Origin: Chromobacterium sinusclupearum
GTDB lineage: Bacteria > Pseudomonadota > Gammaproteobacteria > Burkholderiales > Chromobacteriaceae
Direction: 5' to 3'
Assembly: GCF_002902845.1 (NCBI RefSeq)
Contig: NZ_PPTF01000001.1
Coordinates: forward strand, 18,304-82,303
Length of the DNA: 64,000 nucleotides
Both the position numbers and the translations under genes were made by a program. The notes under the pieces are model-generated. The model worked only from the letters and a program-made list of their open reading frames with translations. It had not been told where the DNA came from and did no database searches. Shown here in pieces: positions 33,998 through 42,793 of the stretch. Within the stretch, counting starts at the first letter, position 1. Each line of letters starts with the position of its first letter.

Positions 33998-34034
33998 AAA
34001 AAAAATGCCAAGCTGTGGAGCTTGGCATTTTTTT
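33998..34034. terminator. Bidirectional terminator between glmM and alr
   Basis: A 16-bp stem (AAAAAAATGCCAAGCT with AGCTTGGCATTTTTTT) with a 4-nt loop lies between the convergent genes and has T-runs on both strands. Confidence 0.9.
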
Positions 34035-34048
34035 GATCTTGCGCCGGT

Positions 34049-35122
34049 TCAATCCTTCAACAGCCGAGGCACCCGCGGCATGACCGCGCTCATCAGCTCG
34101 TAGCTGATGGTGCCGGCGCAGGCGGCCACTTTTTCAATCGGCACCTGAGGGCCCCACAGTTCGACGCGGCTGCCGATGCCGGCTTGCGGCAGGCGGCTCA
34201 GGTCGACTGCCAGCATGTCCATCGATACCCGGCCGACGGTGGCGCTGGCCTGGCCATCCACGGCCACAGGCGTGCCGTTGGCGGCGATGCGCGGGTAGCC
34301 GTCGGCGTAGCCGCAGGCGGCGATACCGATGCGCATGGGGCGGTCGGCGATGAAGCGTCGGCCATAGCCGACGGCATCGCCGGCTTGCAGCTGCTGCACG
34401 CCTATGATGTCGGCGGACAACGTCATCGCCGGCTTCAGGCCAAGCTCGGCGCCGGTGGCGTCCTCGAACGGCGAGGCGCCGTACAGCACGATGCCGGGAC
34501 GGCCGATGTCGCCGTGGGTGTGCGGATGGCGCAGCAGGGCGGCCGAGTTGGCGGCGCTGACCGGCAGGCCGCTCTGCGCGGCGACGGGCGCGAAGTTGGC
34601 CCATTGCTCGGCCACGCCGTAATCGTCGTCGGCCGTGGCGAAGTGGGTCATGATCGCCGAGGGGCGGACCATGGGCAGGGCGCGCAAGCTCGCCAGCGCG
34701 TCGTGGGCCTGTTGCGGACGGAAACCCAGCCGATTCATGCCGCTGTTGACCTTCAGCCACGCCTCGACCGGGCGTTCGGCGGAACCTTTGGCCAGCCAGG
34801 CTATCTGTTCTTGTGAATGGACGGCGCCGCCGATGCGGTAGCCGCCCATTGCCGCGGCTTCGGCCGCGTCGAACGGACCTTCCAGCAATACGATGGGCTT
34901 ATCGATGCCGGCGTCGCGCAAGCGCGCCGCGTCTTCGAGATTGAGCAGGGCAAAACCGTCGGCCAGGTCGGCCAACGTCTTTGCTGTGTCCAATACACCA
35001 TGGCCGTAGGCGTCGGCCTTGATCACGGCGAACAGGTGGCGGGCTTGGGCATGCTGGCGGGTAAACAGAAAATTGTGGCGAATGGCCGAGAGGGAGATTT
35101 CCAGCCGGATAGGACGAGTCAT
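34049..35122 (-). CDS. alr: Alanine racemase
   Basis: Alr is a PLP enzyme that makes D-alanine for peptidoglycan. The 357-residue product has the PLP-binding lysine in AVIKADAYGHG (Lys about 35), the GMNRLGF motif, the catalytic-Tyr segment YGASPFED, and SMDMLAVDL near the C-terminus. Length is normal. It is divergent from dedA. A TATAAT on its strand lies about 30 bp upstream, but no clear Shine-Dalgarno is seen. Confidence 0.96.
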   Translation of the reverse strand: MTRPIRLEISLSAIRHNFLFTRQHAQARHLFAVIKADAYGHGVLDTAKTLADLADGFALLNLEDAARLRDAGIDKPIVLLEGPFDAAEAAAMGGYRIGGAVHSQEQIAWLAKGSAERPVEAWLKVNSGMNRLGFRPQQAHDALASLRALPMVRPSAIMTHFATADDDYGVAEQWANFAPVAAQSGLPVSAANSAALLRHPHTHGDIGRPGIVLYGASPFEDATGAELGLKPAMTLSADIIGVQQLQAGDAVGYGRRFIADRPMRIGIAACGYADGYPRIAANGTPVAVDGQASATVGRVSMDMLAVDLSRLPQAGIGSRVELWGPQVPIEKVAACAGTISYELMSAVMPRVPRLLKD

Positions 35123-35151
35123 GTCAAGAAAGCGTGAAGGGGAGGTGTGCT

Positions 35152-35157
35152 ATTATA
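35152..35157 (-). promoter_or_regulatory. -10 element, probably for alr
   Basis: On the minus strand this reads TATAAT, about 30 bp upstream of the alr start. No good -35 is visible 16-18 bp further upstream, so an activator or the adjacent GTG bases may compensate. Confidence 0.4.
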
Positions 35158-35233
35158 CACCCCCGTGCTTGGACTTTAGCCGACCTGCCGCCGCCATGTC
35201 GCCCTGACTTGATCGCCGACAGACGGAATAACG

Positions 35234-35851
35234 ATGGATACTCTGCAGATACTTTTAGACTTCTTCACCGGCTACGGATATGTCGCCGTGTTCGCGGTGC
35301 TGCTGGTTTGCGGGTTTGGCGTGCCGATTCCGGAAGACATCACCCTGGTTGCCGGCGGCGTGATTTCCGGCCTGGGTTACACCAATGTGCACTATATGTT
35401 TGTGGTCGGCATGGCCGGCGTGCTGGTCGGCGACGGCTGCATGTTCATGGCCGGCCGCATCTTTGGGCAAAAAGTGCTGCGCTTCAAACCCATCGCCCGC
35501 ATCCTGACGCAGGAGCGCTTCGAGGCGGTGCAGGAAAAATTCGAGAAATACGGCAACTGGGTGTTGTTTGTCGCCCGCTTCCTGCCGGGGCTGCGTTCCC
35601 CCATCTTCATCACGGCCGGCATGACCCGCCGCGTGCCTTATTGGCGCTTCCTGTTGATGGATGGCTTCGCCGCGCTGATTTCGGTGCCGGTATGGGTCTA
35701 TCTGGGCTACTACGGCGCGGCCAACCGCGATTGGCTGATGATGATGGTGCATAGAGGCCAGGCCGGCATCCTGAGCGTAGTCGCCTTGCTGCTGCTGGGA
35801 GTGGGCTTCGTGTGGTACCGCCGCCGCCGCATGGCTTGCGTCAAAAAGTAA
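35234..35851 (+). CDS. DedA-family membrane protein
   Basis: The 205-residue product is a SNARE-associated/VTT-domain protein with helices around residues 8-35, 48-72, 140-162 and 172-195. Family motifs seen are FGVPIPEDITLVAGG and FEKYGNWVLFVARFLPGLRSPIF. DedA proteins act in membrane homeostasis; some flip undecaprenyl phosphate or phospholipids. The specific substrate is unknown. ATG 35234 is 111 nt from the divergent alr. Confidence 0.9.
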   Translation: MDTLQILLDFFTGYGYVAVFAVLLVCGFGVPIPEDITLVAGGVISGLGYTNVHYMFVVGMAGVLVGDGCMFMAGRIFGQKVLRFKPIARILTQERFEAVQEKFEKYGNWVLFVARFLPGLRSPIFITAGMTRRVPYWRFLLMDGFAALISVPVWVYLGYYGAANRDWLMMMVHRGQAGILSVVALLLLGVGFVWYRRRRMACVKK

Positions 35852-35870
35852 GCACATCTTCGCGCCAAAG

Positions 35871-35902
35871 AAAAAGGCCATCTCCTTGGAGATGGCCTTT
35901 TT
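35871..35902. terminator. Bidirectional terminator between dedA and the FKBP gene
   Basis: AAAAAGGCCATCTCC pairs with GGAGATGGCCTTTTT across a 2-base centre (15-bp arms), with T-runs on both strands between convergent genes. Confidence 0.9.
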
Positions 35903-35919
35903 GCCGGCTGCGCCGTGGC

Positions 35920-36246
35920 TCAGCCCACCTGCAGCAGCTCCACTTCGAATACCAGCGTGGCGTGCGGCGGGATCACGCCGCCGGCGCCGCGCGCGCCGTA
36001 ACCGAGTTCGGACGGGATGGTCAGCTTGCGCTTGCCGCCGACTTTCATGCCCTGCACGCCCTGGTCCCAACCCTTGATCACGTAACCGGCGCCCAGCGGA
36101 AAGCTGAACGGCTGCATGCGATCCTTGCTGGAGTCGAACTTGGTGCCGTCGGTCAGCCAGCCGGTGTAATGCACGGTGACCTCCTGTCCGGCCACGGCTT
36201 CGGCGCCTTCGCCGAGGGCCAGTTCTTCGATGATCAATTCGCTCAT
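35920..36246 (-). CDS. FKBP-type peptidyl-prolyl cis-trans isomerase
   Basis: The 108-residue product is a single FKBP domain with the active-site landmarks [36 protein letters not shown] and the C-terminal FEVELL. There is no signal peptide, so it is a small cytoplasmic FKBP like the neisserial one. ATG 36246 follows AAGGAA on the minus strand. Confidence 0.94.
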   Translation of the reverse strand: MSELIIEELALGEGAEAVAGQEVTVHYTGWLTDGTKFDSSKDRMQPFSFPLGAGYVIKGWDQGVQGMKVGGKRKLTIPSELGYGARGAGGVIPPHATLVFEVELLQVG

Positions 36247-36384
36247 GCTGATTCCTTCACGCAAATGGTTGCAACGCGGCGATTGTAGCAGCCGGCCGCC
36301 GGCTTTGTGTTTTCCCGTGCTTGGCATATAACGAAATTCAGGCCTCGTTGCCTGTAATCTTTATGCAACCCAAGGGGGTGTGCC

Positions 36385-37182
36385 ATGGATGTGCTACATC
36401 ATGATCATGATCACGAAACGCCACATGTGCGCCCGGTGCCGCGCAAGGTGGAGCCGGCGCAAACCCTGCAGTGGTTGCGCAAGGGTTTTCGCGACTTCCA
36501 GAAGGCCCCTGCCGATTGCCTGTTCTACGGCGCGATATTCGTGCTGATGGCGTATCTGCTGGGCGCTTATGTCGATCAGGCGCCGGAATTGGTCATCACT
36601 TTCGCCACCATTTTCCTGCTCGCCGGCCCGTTTCTGGCCATCGGCCTGTACGACATCGCCAAGCAGATGGAGGCGTTTGATGGCCACGGTAGGGTCAAGC
36701 TGCTGCACAGCGTGGCCTCCTGGCGCGTCAATATGCCCGGTTTCAGCCTGTACGCCGTGCTGCTGGCCGTGTTGGTGTTTGGTTGGTTTCGCGTGTCTTT
36801 ATTGATGTTCGCGCTGTTCTACGACACCGCCGCGCTGCCGAATCTGAACGAGATCGTCGCCGACTCCTTCAACGCCGACAATCTGGAATTCCTGATCGCC
36901 TATTTCGCCGTCGGCTTCCTGTTCGCCCAACTGGTGTTCTCGGTCAGCGTGGTGTCGATACCGCTGTTGCTGGACAAGGATGTGGATACCGTCACCGCCA
37001 TGATCGCCAGCGTGCGCACGGTGTATCGCAATGTGCTGACGATGGGCGTGTGGGCCGCTATCATTGTGGCGATGACGGTGGTGGGTTTCGCCACCTATTA
37101 TCTGGGCCTGATCATCATCATGCCGGTGCTGGCGCTGGCCAGCTGGCATGCCTATCGGGATTTGATCACCTTCGAGCGATGA
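36385..37182 (+). CDS. DUF2189-family membrane protein
   Basis: The 265-residue protein has a His/Asp-rich N-terminus (MDVLHHDHDHETPHV), then about six hydrophobic helices from residue 45 on, with LAGPFLAIGLYDIAKQMEAF and the C-terminal MPVLALASWHAYRDL. This matches the DUF2189 family of unknown function. The His cluster could bind metal, but that is a guess. It lies 10 nt upstream of the dehydrogenase gene and may be cotranscribed with it. Confidence 0.82.
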   Translation: MDVLHHDHDHETPHVRPVPRKVEPAQTLQWLRKGFRDFQKAPADCLFYGAIFVLMAYLLGAYVDQAPELVITFATIFLLAGPFLAIGLYDIAKQMEAFDGHGRVKLLHSVASWRVNMPGFSLYAVLLAVLVFGWFRVSLLMFALFYDTAALPNLNEIVADSFNADNLEFLIAYFAVGFLFAQLVFSVSVVSIPLLLDKDVDTVTAMIASVRTVYRNVLTMGVWAAIIVAMTVVGFATYYLGLIIIMPVLALASWHAYRDLITFER

Positions 37183-37192
37183 CCGCCACGCA

Positions 37193-38143
37193 ATGACCCA
37201 TAACGTCGTGTTTCTTGACCGGGACAGCTTGCCTGTCCCGGTTCCCGTTTTCAGCTTTCCCGCCCATTGCCGAGACTATCCCGCCACTTCGCTTGAGCAG
37301 ATCGTCGATCACGCGATCGAGGCCGATATCGTCATCAGCAACAAGGTGCCGCTGTCGCGCGAGACCATCGCCCGGCTGCCGCGTCTGAAGCTGATCGCCA
37401 TCGCTGCCACCGGCTACAACCATGTCGATCTGGAAGCCTGCCGGGAGCGCGGCGTCGCGGTGTGCAATATCCGCCACTATGGCGACCATACCGTCGCCGA
37501 ACACGCGCTGACGCTGATGCTGGCGCTGATGAAGAATCTGCCGGCCTACCAGCGCGATGTCGCCGCCGGCGTATGGAGCCAGACCAAGCAGTTCTGCCAT
37601 TTCGGCGCGCCCATCCGCGAGATGCGCGGCGCGGTGCTGGGCATTGTCGGCTCCGGCGGCATCGGTAGCCAGCTGGCGGGCATGGCGCGCGCCTTCGGCA
37701 TGGAGGTGCTGTTTGCCGAGCGCAAAGGCTTGGCGCAGGCGAGGGAGGGGCGGGTGCCGTTCGGCGAGGCGCTGGCGCGCTCTGACGTGATCTCGCTGCA
37801 TTGCCCCTTGACCGACGAGACGCGCGGCATGATCGCCCAGCCGGAGCTGATGGCGATGAAGCCGGGCGCCATCCTGATCAATACCGCCCGAGGCGGCCTG
37901 GTGGACGAGGCCGATCTGGTGGCCGCACTGAAGTACGGCCAACTAGGGGGCGCCGGCTTCGACGTGCTGAGCGTGGAGCCGCCCGCGCCGGACAATCCGC
38001 TGTTGAAGGCCAGGTTGCCGAATCTGATCGTCACGCCGCACGTCGGCTGGGCCAGCGGCGAGGCGATGGGCCGGCTGGCGGCGCAGCTGGTGGACAACAT
38101 CGAGGCCTTTGTCCGCGGCGAGCCGGCCAACCGTCTGGTGTGA
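37193..38143 (+). CDS. D-2-hydroxyacid dehydrogenase (hydroxypyruvate reductase-like)
   Basis: This is an NAD-dependent D-isomer-specific dehydrogenase of 316 residues. It has the nucleotide-binding GIVGSGGIGSQLAGMA (about residues 149-164), the Arg in NTARGGLVDE, a Glu in LSVEPP and the catalytic His in TPHVGWAS. The substrate-domain segment AATGYNHVDLEACRERG resembles glycerate dehydrogenases. The substrate (glycerate/hydroxypyruvate or lactate-like) cannot be fixed from sequence. Confidence 0.9.
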   Translation: MTHNVVFLDRDSLPVPVPVFSFPAHCRDYPATSLEQIVDHAIEADIVISNKVPLSRETIARLPRLKLIAIAATGYNHVDLEACRERGVAVCNIRHYGDHTVAEHALTLMLALMKNLPAYQRDVAAGVWSQTKQFCHFGAPIREMRGAVLGIVGSGGIGSQLAGMARAFGMEVLFAERKGLAQAREGRVPFGEALARSDVISLHCPLTDETRGMIAQPELMAMKPGAILINTARGGLVDEADLVAALKYGQLGGAGFDVLSVEPPAPDNPLLKARLPNLIVTPHVGWASGEAMGRLAAQLVDNIEAFVRGEPANRLV

Positions 38144-38197
38144 CGGCGGGGCTTTGAGCCTGTTGATGCGAGTTGGACGTTAAGCGGCGCGCAGGCT

Positions 38198-38677
38198 TTA
38201 ATCCGGGATATCGTTGGGATTGACCCGCGGCTGCTCTTCTTCGCCCATGCCCAGCTTGCCGCGCGCGCAGGATATATAGCGATTGACATCCGGTCCGCCG
38301 CCATAGCGCTGGGCATGCCAGATCATCTCGCCCAGGCACTCCATCAACTCATGCTGGGCGCGGTGTTCGTCGCCATGGCGCAGCGCCAGCTGGGCATACA
38401 AGGCGCGGATGCCGAAGGGTTGATCGATGGAGCGCTGCTCAGCGATGGCCACATGCAGGCCCAGATGCAGGAAGGGATTGGTCTCCCCCATGTCCGGCGT
38501 CCACTCTTGCTCCATGAAGGCATCCGGATTTTCCAGGATGGGATGATACTCCGGGTGGTCTATAAGAATGGATAGGACGATTTGTTCCAGATCGGACAAG
38601 GGCTGGCCGGACTTGGACTTGCTCCAGGTGTCGAAGAAGAAACGGCGGGCGTCCTGGCGGCTGGGGTTGAACAACAT
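38198..38677 (-). CDS. DUF1841-family protein
   Basis: This 159-residue soluble protein starts MLFNPSRQDARRFFFDTW and contains EMIWHAQRYGGGPD, the hallmarks of the DUF1841 family found in beta- and gammaproteobacteria. Function is unknown. ATG 38677 was chosen because these conserved residues start there. It is divergent from the glutathione peroxidase gene. Confidence 0.84.
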   Translation of the reverse strand: MLFNPSRQDARRFFFDTWSKSKSGQPLSDLEQIVLSILIDHPEYHPILENPDAFMEQEWTPDMGETNPFLHLGLHVAIAEQRSIDQPFGIRALYAQLALRHGDEHRAQHELMECLGEMIWHAQRYGGGPDVNRYISCARGKLGMGEEEQPRVNPNDIPD

Positions 38678-38802
38678 CGGTGAAGACCTCGGGCGGTAAC
38701 GGGGCGGATGGCGGCGCGGGCGCGTCGCGGCATCCGGCTCAGGAATCAGGGTCGCAGGCGGCTGCCTTGCAGGCTGCGGCATTATACGGGACGGAGGATG
38801 CC

Positions 38803-39282
38803 ATGACCACGCTCTACGATTTTAGCGCGAAGCGGGCGGACGGCGCCGAACAGGCGCTTTCCGCCTATGCGGGCACCGTGGCCTTGTTGGTGAATACCGC
38901 CAGCGAATGCGGCTATACCCGGCAATATGCCGGCCTGCAGGAGCTGCACGATTATTTTTCCGGCCAGGGTTTCAGCGTGCTCGGTTTCCCTTGCAATCAG
39001 TTTGGCGGCCAGGAGCCGGGCGGCGAGGAGGAAATCGTCGCCTTCTGCCAGGGACGCTTCGGCGTGAGCTTTCCGCTGTTCGCCAAATTGGAAGTCAATG
39101 GCGAAGCCGCCCATCCGCTGTGGCGCTGGCTTACCCAGGCCGATTCCGATCATCCGCATCCGGTCAAATGGAACTTCACCAAGTTTCTGATCGATGGACG
39201 CGGCAGGGTGGTGAAGCGCTACGAACCGGCGGTGGAGCCGCATGAGCTGATGGAGGACATCAAAGCGCTGCTGGCGCGATAG
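38803..39282 (+). CDS. Glutathione peroxidase-family peroxidase
   Basis: The 159-residue product has the peroxidatic Cys in NTASECGYTRQY (Cys about 36), a second conserved Cys in FPCNQFGGQEPG, and the WNFTKFL motif that supplies Trp and Asn of the catalytic tetrad. No selenocysteine codon is involved. Bacterial members often use thioredoxin rather than glutathione. ATG 38803 follows ACGGAGG. Confidence 0.93.
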   Translation: MTTLYDFSAKRADGAEQALSAYAGTVALLVNTASECGYTRQYAGLQELHDYFSGQGFSVLGFPCNQFGGQEPGGEEEIVAFCQGRFGVSFPLFAKLEVNGEAAHPLWRWLTQADSDHPHPVKWNFTKFLIDGRGRVVKRYEPAVEPHELMEDIKALLAR

Positions 39283-39297
39283 GCCGCGCAAAACGCA

Positions 39298-39321
39298 AAC
39301 GACCCGCGTCGGCGGGTCGTT
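39298..39321. terminator. Hairpin terminator between the peroxidase gene and trmB
   Basis: AACGACCCGC pairs with GCGGGTCGTT around a 4-nt loop between two convergent genes. The following T-run is short (TTGT), so the call is moderate. Confidence 0.6.
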
Positions 39322-39342
39322 GTGGAGCCGTCCAGGACGGGC

Positions 39343-40023
39343 TTATTTGCGTCGGAAGATCACATCCCACACGCCGTGGCCCAGCTTGATGCCGCGCGCT
39401 TCGAACTTGGTCAGCGGGCGGTAGTCCGGGCGCGGCGCATAGCCGTCGGCGGTGTTTTCCAGATCGGCGTTGCCATTCAGCACTTCCAGAATCTGGATGG
39501 CGTAGTCTTCCCAGTCCGTTGCCGCGTGGAAGTAGCCGCCGGGCTTCAGCTTGCTGGCCAGTTTGGCCACCAGCGGCGACTGGATCAGACGGCGTTTGTT
39601 ATGGCGTTTTTTATGCCACGGGTCCGGGAAGAAAATATGCACCCCGTCCAGGCAGCCGTCAGGCAGCATATTGTCCAGCACTTCTACCGCGTCGTGGCGC
39701 ATCAGACGCAGGTTGGTCAGCTCTTTTTCCGCGATCAGCTTGCACAGATTGCCGACGCCGGGGCCGTGCACTTCTATGCCCAGATAGTCCTTGTCCGGAT
39801 TGGCGGCGGCGATTTCGGCTGTGGCGCCGCCCATGCCAAAGCCGATTTCCAGGATTTTCGGCGCGGCGCGGCCGAAGGCCTGTTCCAGGTCGATCGCCTC
39901 GGGGCGGTACTCAATGCCCCATTTGGGCATGCCTTCGTCCATGGCGCGCTGCTGTGCCGTGGACAAATGGCCCTGCCGCAGCACAAAGCTGCGGATCGAG
40001 CGTTTGAAATCCGGATTTTCCAT
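39343..40023 (-). CDS. trmB: tRNA (guanine46-N7)-methyltransferase TrmB
   Basis: TrmB makes m7G46 in tRNA variable loops. The 226-residue product has SAM motif I ([11 protein letters not shown], about residues 57-67), the [12 protein letters not shown] motif and the signature [21 protein letters not shown] 40023 begins [18 protein letters not shown], the usual N-terminus. The epimerase-like gene lies 37 nt upstream on the same strand. Confidence 0.96.
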   Translation of the reverse strand: MENPDFKRSIRSFVLRQGHLSTAQQRAMDEGMPKWGIEYRPEAIDLEQAFGRAAPKILEIGFGMGGATAEIAAANPDKDYLGIEVHGPGVGNLCKLIAEKELTNLRLMRHDAVEVLDNMLPDGCLDGVHIFFPDPWHKKRHNKRRLIQSPLVAKLASKLKPGGYFHAATDWEDYAIQILEVLNGNADLENTADGYAPRPDYRPLTKFEARGIKLGHGVWDVIFRRK

Positions 40024-40060
40024 TTTGCTGGCCTGCTGAAAACTCAAAAAAACCGCGATG

Positions 40061-40987
40061 TTACCGAATCTCGGCTTGGCTTGCGAGTATTGCCGCGCGC
40101 CGGGCCGGATCTTGTCGCAATGCCGCCAGGTAATCCAGCACGCTGGGCCAGCGCAGCGCGACGCCAAGCTCGCGCAGGACCCGGCGGTTGTCCAGCCGGC
40201 GCGACTCGCCCAGAAAAGACCATTGCTGCGGCGAAACGCTGGCCTTGACCGCCTCGCGCGGCAGCTGCGGCGGGCAGGGCAGGTCCAGCGTTTCGGCCAG
40301 CGCCCGATACCAGCGGCTGACCGGCAGCGGCAACGCATCGCAGGCGTTATAGACGCGGATGCCGTGGCGGCGGGACAGAGCCGCCACGCACAGCCGCGCC
40401 AGGTCGTCGGCGTGGATGTGGTTGCTCCAGCTGTCTTCGGCGTCCGCTATCAACGGCGTTTGATTGAACAGGCGCGACAGCGGCAGCCTGTCGTCGGCGT
40501 AGATGCCGGGCGCGCGCAGGATGGTCAGCGCGCAGCCATGACGGATGGCGAAGCGGCGCAAGGCAGCTTCGGCGTCGGCCCGTCGCCAGGCGCGCTCGTT
40601 GCGCGGCCGCAGCGCCGCGGTCTCATCCAGCCAGCGGCCTGTGGCGTCGCCATACACGCCGCTGGTGCTGATGTACACCCATTGCTGTGGTATGCTGTCC
40701 GCTTTTGCCAGCGCGTACAATAACTTGCGCGTGCGCGGGTCGGTCCGGCCATGGCCGGGCGGCGGCGCGCACAGCAAGGCGGCATCGGCCAGCCCGGCCA
40801 GACGAGCCAGGCTGGCGTGGTTGTCCAGATCGGCATGCAGCGGCACGGCGCCCAGCGCGCGCCAGCGCGAGGCTGCATCGGCGGAGCGGCATAGCGCCAG
40901 CACCCGCCAGTGGCCGCGCAGCAGCGGCATGGCGCGCCGGGCGACATCGCCGGCGCCTATGATGAGCAAGGTACGCATGGTGTGCAT
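40061..40987 (-). CDS. NAD(P)-dependent epimerase/SDR-like protein
   Basis: The 308-residue product has an N-terminal Rossmann motif ([17 protein letters not shown]), the [10 protein letters not shown] segment, and an [11 protein letters not shown] motif, as in YeeZ-type extended SDR proteins. The catalytic Tyr-Lys pair is not obvious. Substrate unknown. ATG 40987 and ATG 40978 are both possible. It is divergent from the flavin reductase gene. Confidence 0.8.
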   Translation of the reverse strand: MHTMRTLLIIGAGDVARRAMPLLRGHWRVLALCRSADAASRWRALGAVPLHADLDNHASLARLAGLADAALLCAPPPGHGRTDPRTRKLLYALAKADSIPQQWVYISTSGVYGDATGRWLDETAALRPRNERAWRRADAEAALRRFAIRHGCALTILRAPGIYADDRLPLSRLFNQTPLIADAEDSWSNHIHADDLARLCVAALSRRHGIRVYNACDALPLPVSRWYRALAETLDLPCPPQLPREAVKASVSPQQWSFLGESRRLDNRRVLRELGVALRWPSVLDYLAALRQDPARRAAILASQAEIR

Positions 40988-41017
40988 TTTAGCCAGAATT
41001 CAGGATTGAGATACGAC

Positions 41018-42046
41018 ATGACTTGCCAGGTGAAAGTGCTCCCGAGCGGGCATACATTCGGTGTGGAAGCGCACGAAACGATTCTTGAGGCCGCCCTGCG
41101 TCAGGGCGTGGGCCTGCCATACGGCTGTCGCGACGGCGCTTGCGGCGCTTGCAAAGGCAAGGTCGTGGAAGGCGAGGTCAGCCAGGACGGTTTCCAGGAA
41201 AAGGCCTTGACCTCGGCCGAGCAGGCCCAGGGCATGGCTTTGTTCTGCTGCGCGCGGCCGCAGGGTGACGTCAGCATCGAGGTGCGCGAAGTGACCGGCA
41301 TGGGCGACATTCAGATCAAGACGCTGCCGTGCCGCGTGGAAAAAATCGAGAAAATCCACGACGTGGCGGTGCTGAAGCTGAAGCTGCCGGTGTCGGAGCG
41401 TCTGCAGTTCCGCGCCGGCCAGTACATTGATATTTTGATGAAGGATGGCAAGAAGCGCAGCTTCTCCATCGCCAACGCGCCGCACGACGATGCTTTCCTG
41501 GAACTGCATATCCGCCATCAGCCGGGCGGCTCGTTCTCCGAGTATGTGTTCCATGAGATGAAGGAGCGCGAGATCATGCGCTTCAAGGGGCCGATGGGTT
41601 CGTTCTTCCTGCGCGAAGAGTCTGACAAGCCCATCATCTTCATCGCCAGCGGCACCGGCTTCGCGCCGGTCAAGGGCATCATCGAGCATGCCATCCAGCA
41701 TGGCATCACCCGGCCGATCACTTTCTATTGGGGCGCCCGCACCAAGGCGGATTTGTACATGGCGGAATTGGCCGAAGGCTGGGCCGCCGCTCATCCGCAC
41801 ATCCAATATATCCCGGTGCTGTCGGAAGCCTTGCCGGAAGACAACTGGACGGGCCGCACCGGCTTTGTGCACCAGGCGGTGCTGGAAGACTTCTCCGATC
41901 TGTCCGGTCATCAGGTGTACGCCTGCGGCGCGCCGGTGATGGTGGAGGCGGCGCATGGCACCTTCACGCGTGAGCGCGGCTTGCCGGAGGATGAGTTCTT
42001 TTCCGATGCCTTCTTCCTGGCCAAGGACATGGGCGGCGGAAAGTAG
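41018..42046 (+). CDS. 2Fe-2S ferredoxin/FNR-like NAD(P)H oxidoreductase (AscD-like)
   Basis: The 342-residue product joins an N-terminal plant-type 2Fe-2S domain (Cys about 37, 42, 45 and 77) to a ferredoxin-reductase module. That module has the FAD motif RSFSIANAP and a distal NAD motif IFIASGTGFAPVKGII. Close relatives in Neisseriales are often named CDP-6-deoxy-delta-3,4-glucoseen reductase. No deoxysugar genes are nearby, so that name is unsafe; it could serve any partner oxygenase or reductase. Confidence 0.87.
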   Translation: MTCQVKVLPSGHTFGVEAHETILEAALRQGVGLPYGCRDGACGACKGKVVEGEVSQDGFQEKALTSAEQAQGMALFCCARPQGDVSIEVREVTGMGDIQIKTLPCRVEKIEKIHDVAVLKLKLPVSERLQFRAGQYIDILMKDGKKRSFSIANAPHDDAFLELHIRHQPGGSFSEYVFHEMKEREIMRFKGPMGSFFLREESDKPIIFIASGTGFAPVKGIIEHAIQHGITRPITFYWGARTKADLYMAELAEGWAAAHPHIQYIPVLSEALPEDNWTGRTGFVHQAVLEDFSDLSGHQVYACGAPVMVEAAHGTFTRERGLPEDEFFSDAFFLAKDMGGGK

Positions 42047-42068
42047 ACAAGCTGCTGATCTGTATATG

Positions 42069-42099
42069 AAAAGCCCCAGGCATAGACCTGGCGCTTTTT
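42069..42099 (+). terminator. Intrinsic terminator after the flavin reductase gene
   Basis: AAGC-C-CCAGG pairs with CCTGG-C-GCTT (one internal mismatch, 6-nt loop), ending in TTTTT. Confidence 0.7.
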
Positions 42100-42211
42100 G
42101 TTTGTCATGCCAGGATGCATCGGATTGACATGGGTCAATTTCAACATCGCCAAAGTGGTTATTATGTCGTTGGCAAGGGCGCTAAGGCGCAGAACCTGCG
42201 AGGAGAACACG

Positions 42212-42343
42212 ATGGAGCTGCTGACCCTGATGGTATCGGACGATGTGGGCCGCCTCAGTCTGTTGACGATAGTGGTGGCTACGCTGGTAGTGATCGGCGC
42301 GGTTTGGGTGATCTTCAAGAACATCAACAAGCCGGGCAAGTAA
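42212..42343 (+). CDS. Tiny DUF3149-like membrane protein
   Basis: The 43-residue product has a short N-terminal segment MELLTLMVSDDVGRLSLL and one membrane helix (about residues 18-36). This is the pattern of DUF3149 proteins, which are small and of unknown function. ATG 42212 follows AGGAGAACAC, a strong ribosome binding site. A strong terminator follows. Confidence 0.75.
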   Translation: MELLTLMVSDDVGRLSLLTIVVATLVVIGAVWVIFKNINKPGK

Positions 42344-42388
42344 GGATTCATTCCCGTAGTTTTGGCATTTCCTCTTGATGTGTGTGTT

Positions 42389-42424
42389 GGCGGATACGGT
42401 GGTGGGCCGTATCCGCCTTTTTTT
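42389..42424 (+). terminator. Strong intrinsic terminator after the DUF3149-like gene
   Basis: GGCGGATACGG pairs with CCGTATCCGCC (11 bp, 7-nt loop), followed by seven Ts. Confidence 0.9.
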
Positions 42425-42669
42425 CTCCTGTCGCGCGGGAGCGCGCCTGCTATCCTTCAAGTCCATGATTGATTTGTAAATTTTCCGCAGTTTTTGCGCT
42501 GGATCATATTGTCCGCCATCCCGCCTTTTCTTTCCATTCAGACTTTCTATCTTGAATGTTGTTGCTGAGCCGGCCGCTGTTTTTATGACTTTTCGCCGTA
42601 TCGCATGACGCCTTGTTGCAAGCTTTAGTCGCATCCGCCGTAGGTCGGCATTTTGTCCATCATGAGCGC
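42425..42669. other. Non-coding region upstream of arcD, distal part
   Basis: This stretch lies between the DUF3149 terminator and the ANR-type box. It is visibly lower in GC than its surroundings, and I see no convincing gene or RNA. TGTCGC at 42429 resembles half of a pseudomonad ArgR site, but the rest of the pattern is missing. It probably holds upstream control DNA of arcDABC. Confidence 0.4.
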
Positions 42670-42683
42670 TTGATGTAAGTCAA
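42670..42683. promoter_or_regulatory. FNR/ANR-type box upstream of arcDABC
   Basis: TTGAT-GTAA-GTCAA differs at one position from the FNR/ANR consensus TTGAT-N4-ATCAA. Pseudomonas arcDABC is activated by ANR under low oxygen, so function fits. The site centre is at 42676.5. TATACC (42724) and CATAAT (42729) are downstream -10 candidates that would place the site near -60 to -65. Confidence 0.72.
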
Positions 42684-42793
42684 TCGAGCCGACGACTCGT
42701 CTGGAGACCCTGAATTAACGGGGTATACCATAATTTCAGATGATAAGAATTTAATAATGAATAACGGTTTACATCCCTGATCGGAGAATGAAA

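Noticed and set aside
42429..42443. TGTCGC-containing sequence as an ArgR site for arcDABC
   Set aside because: Only half of the pseudomonad pattern is present and the required AA positions are missing.
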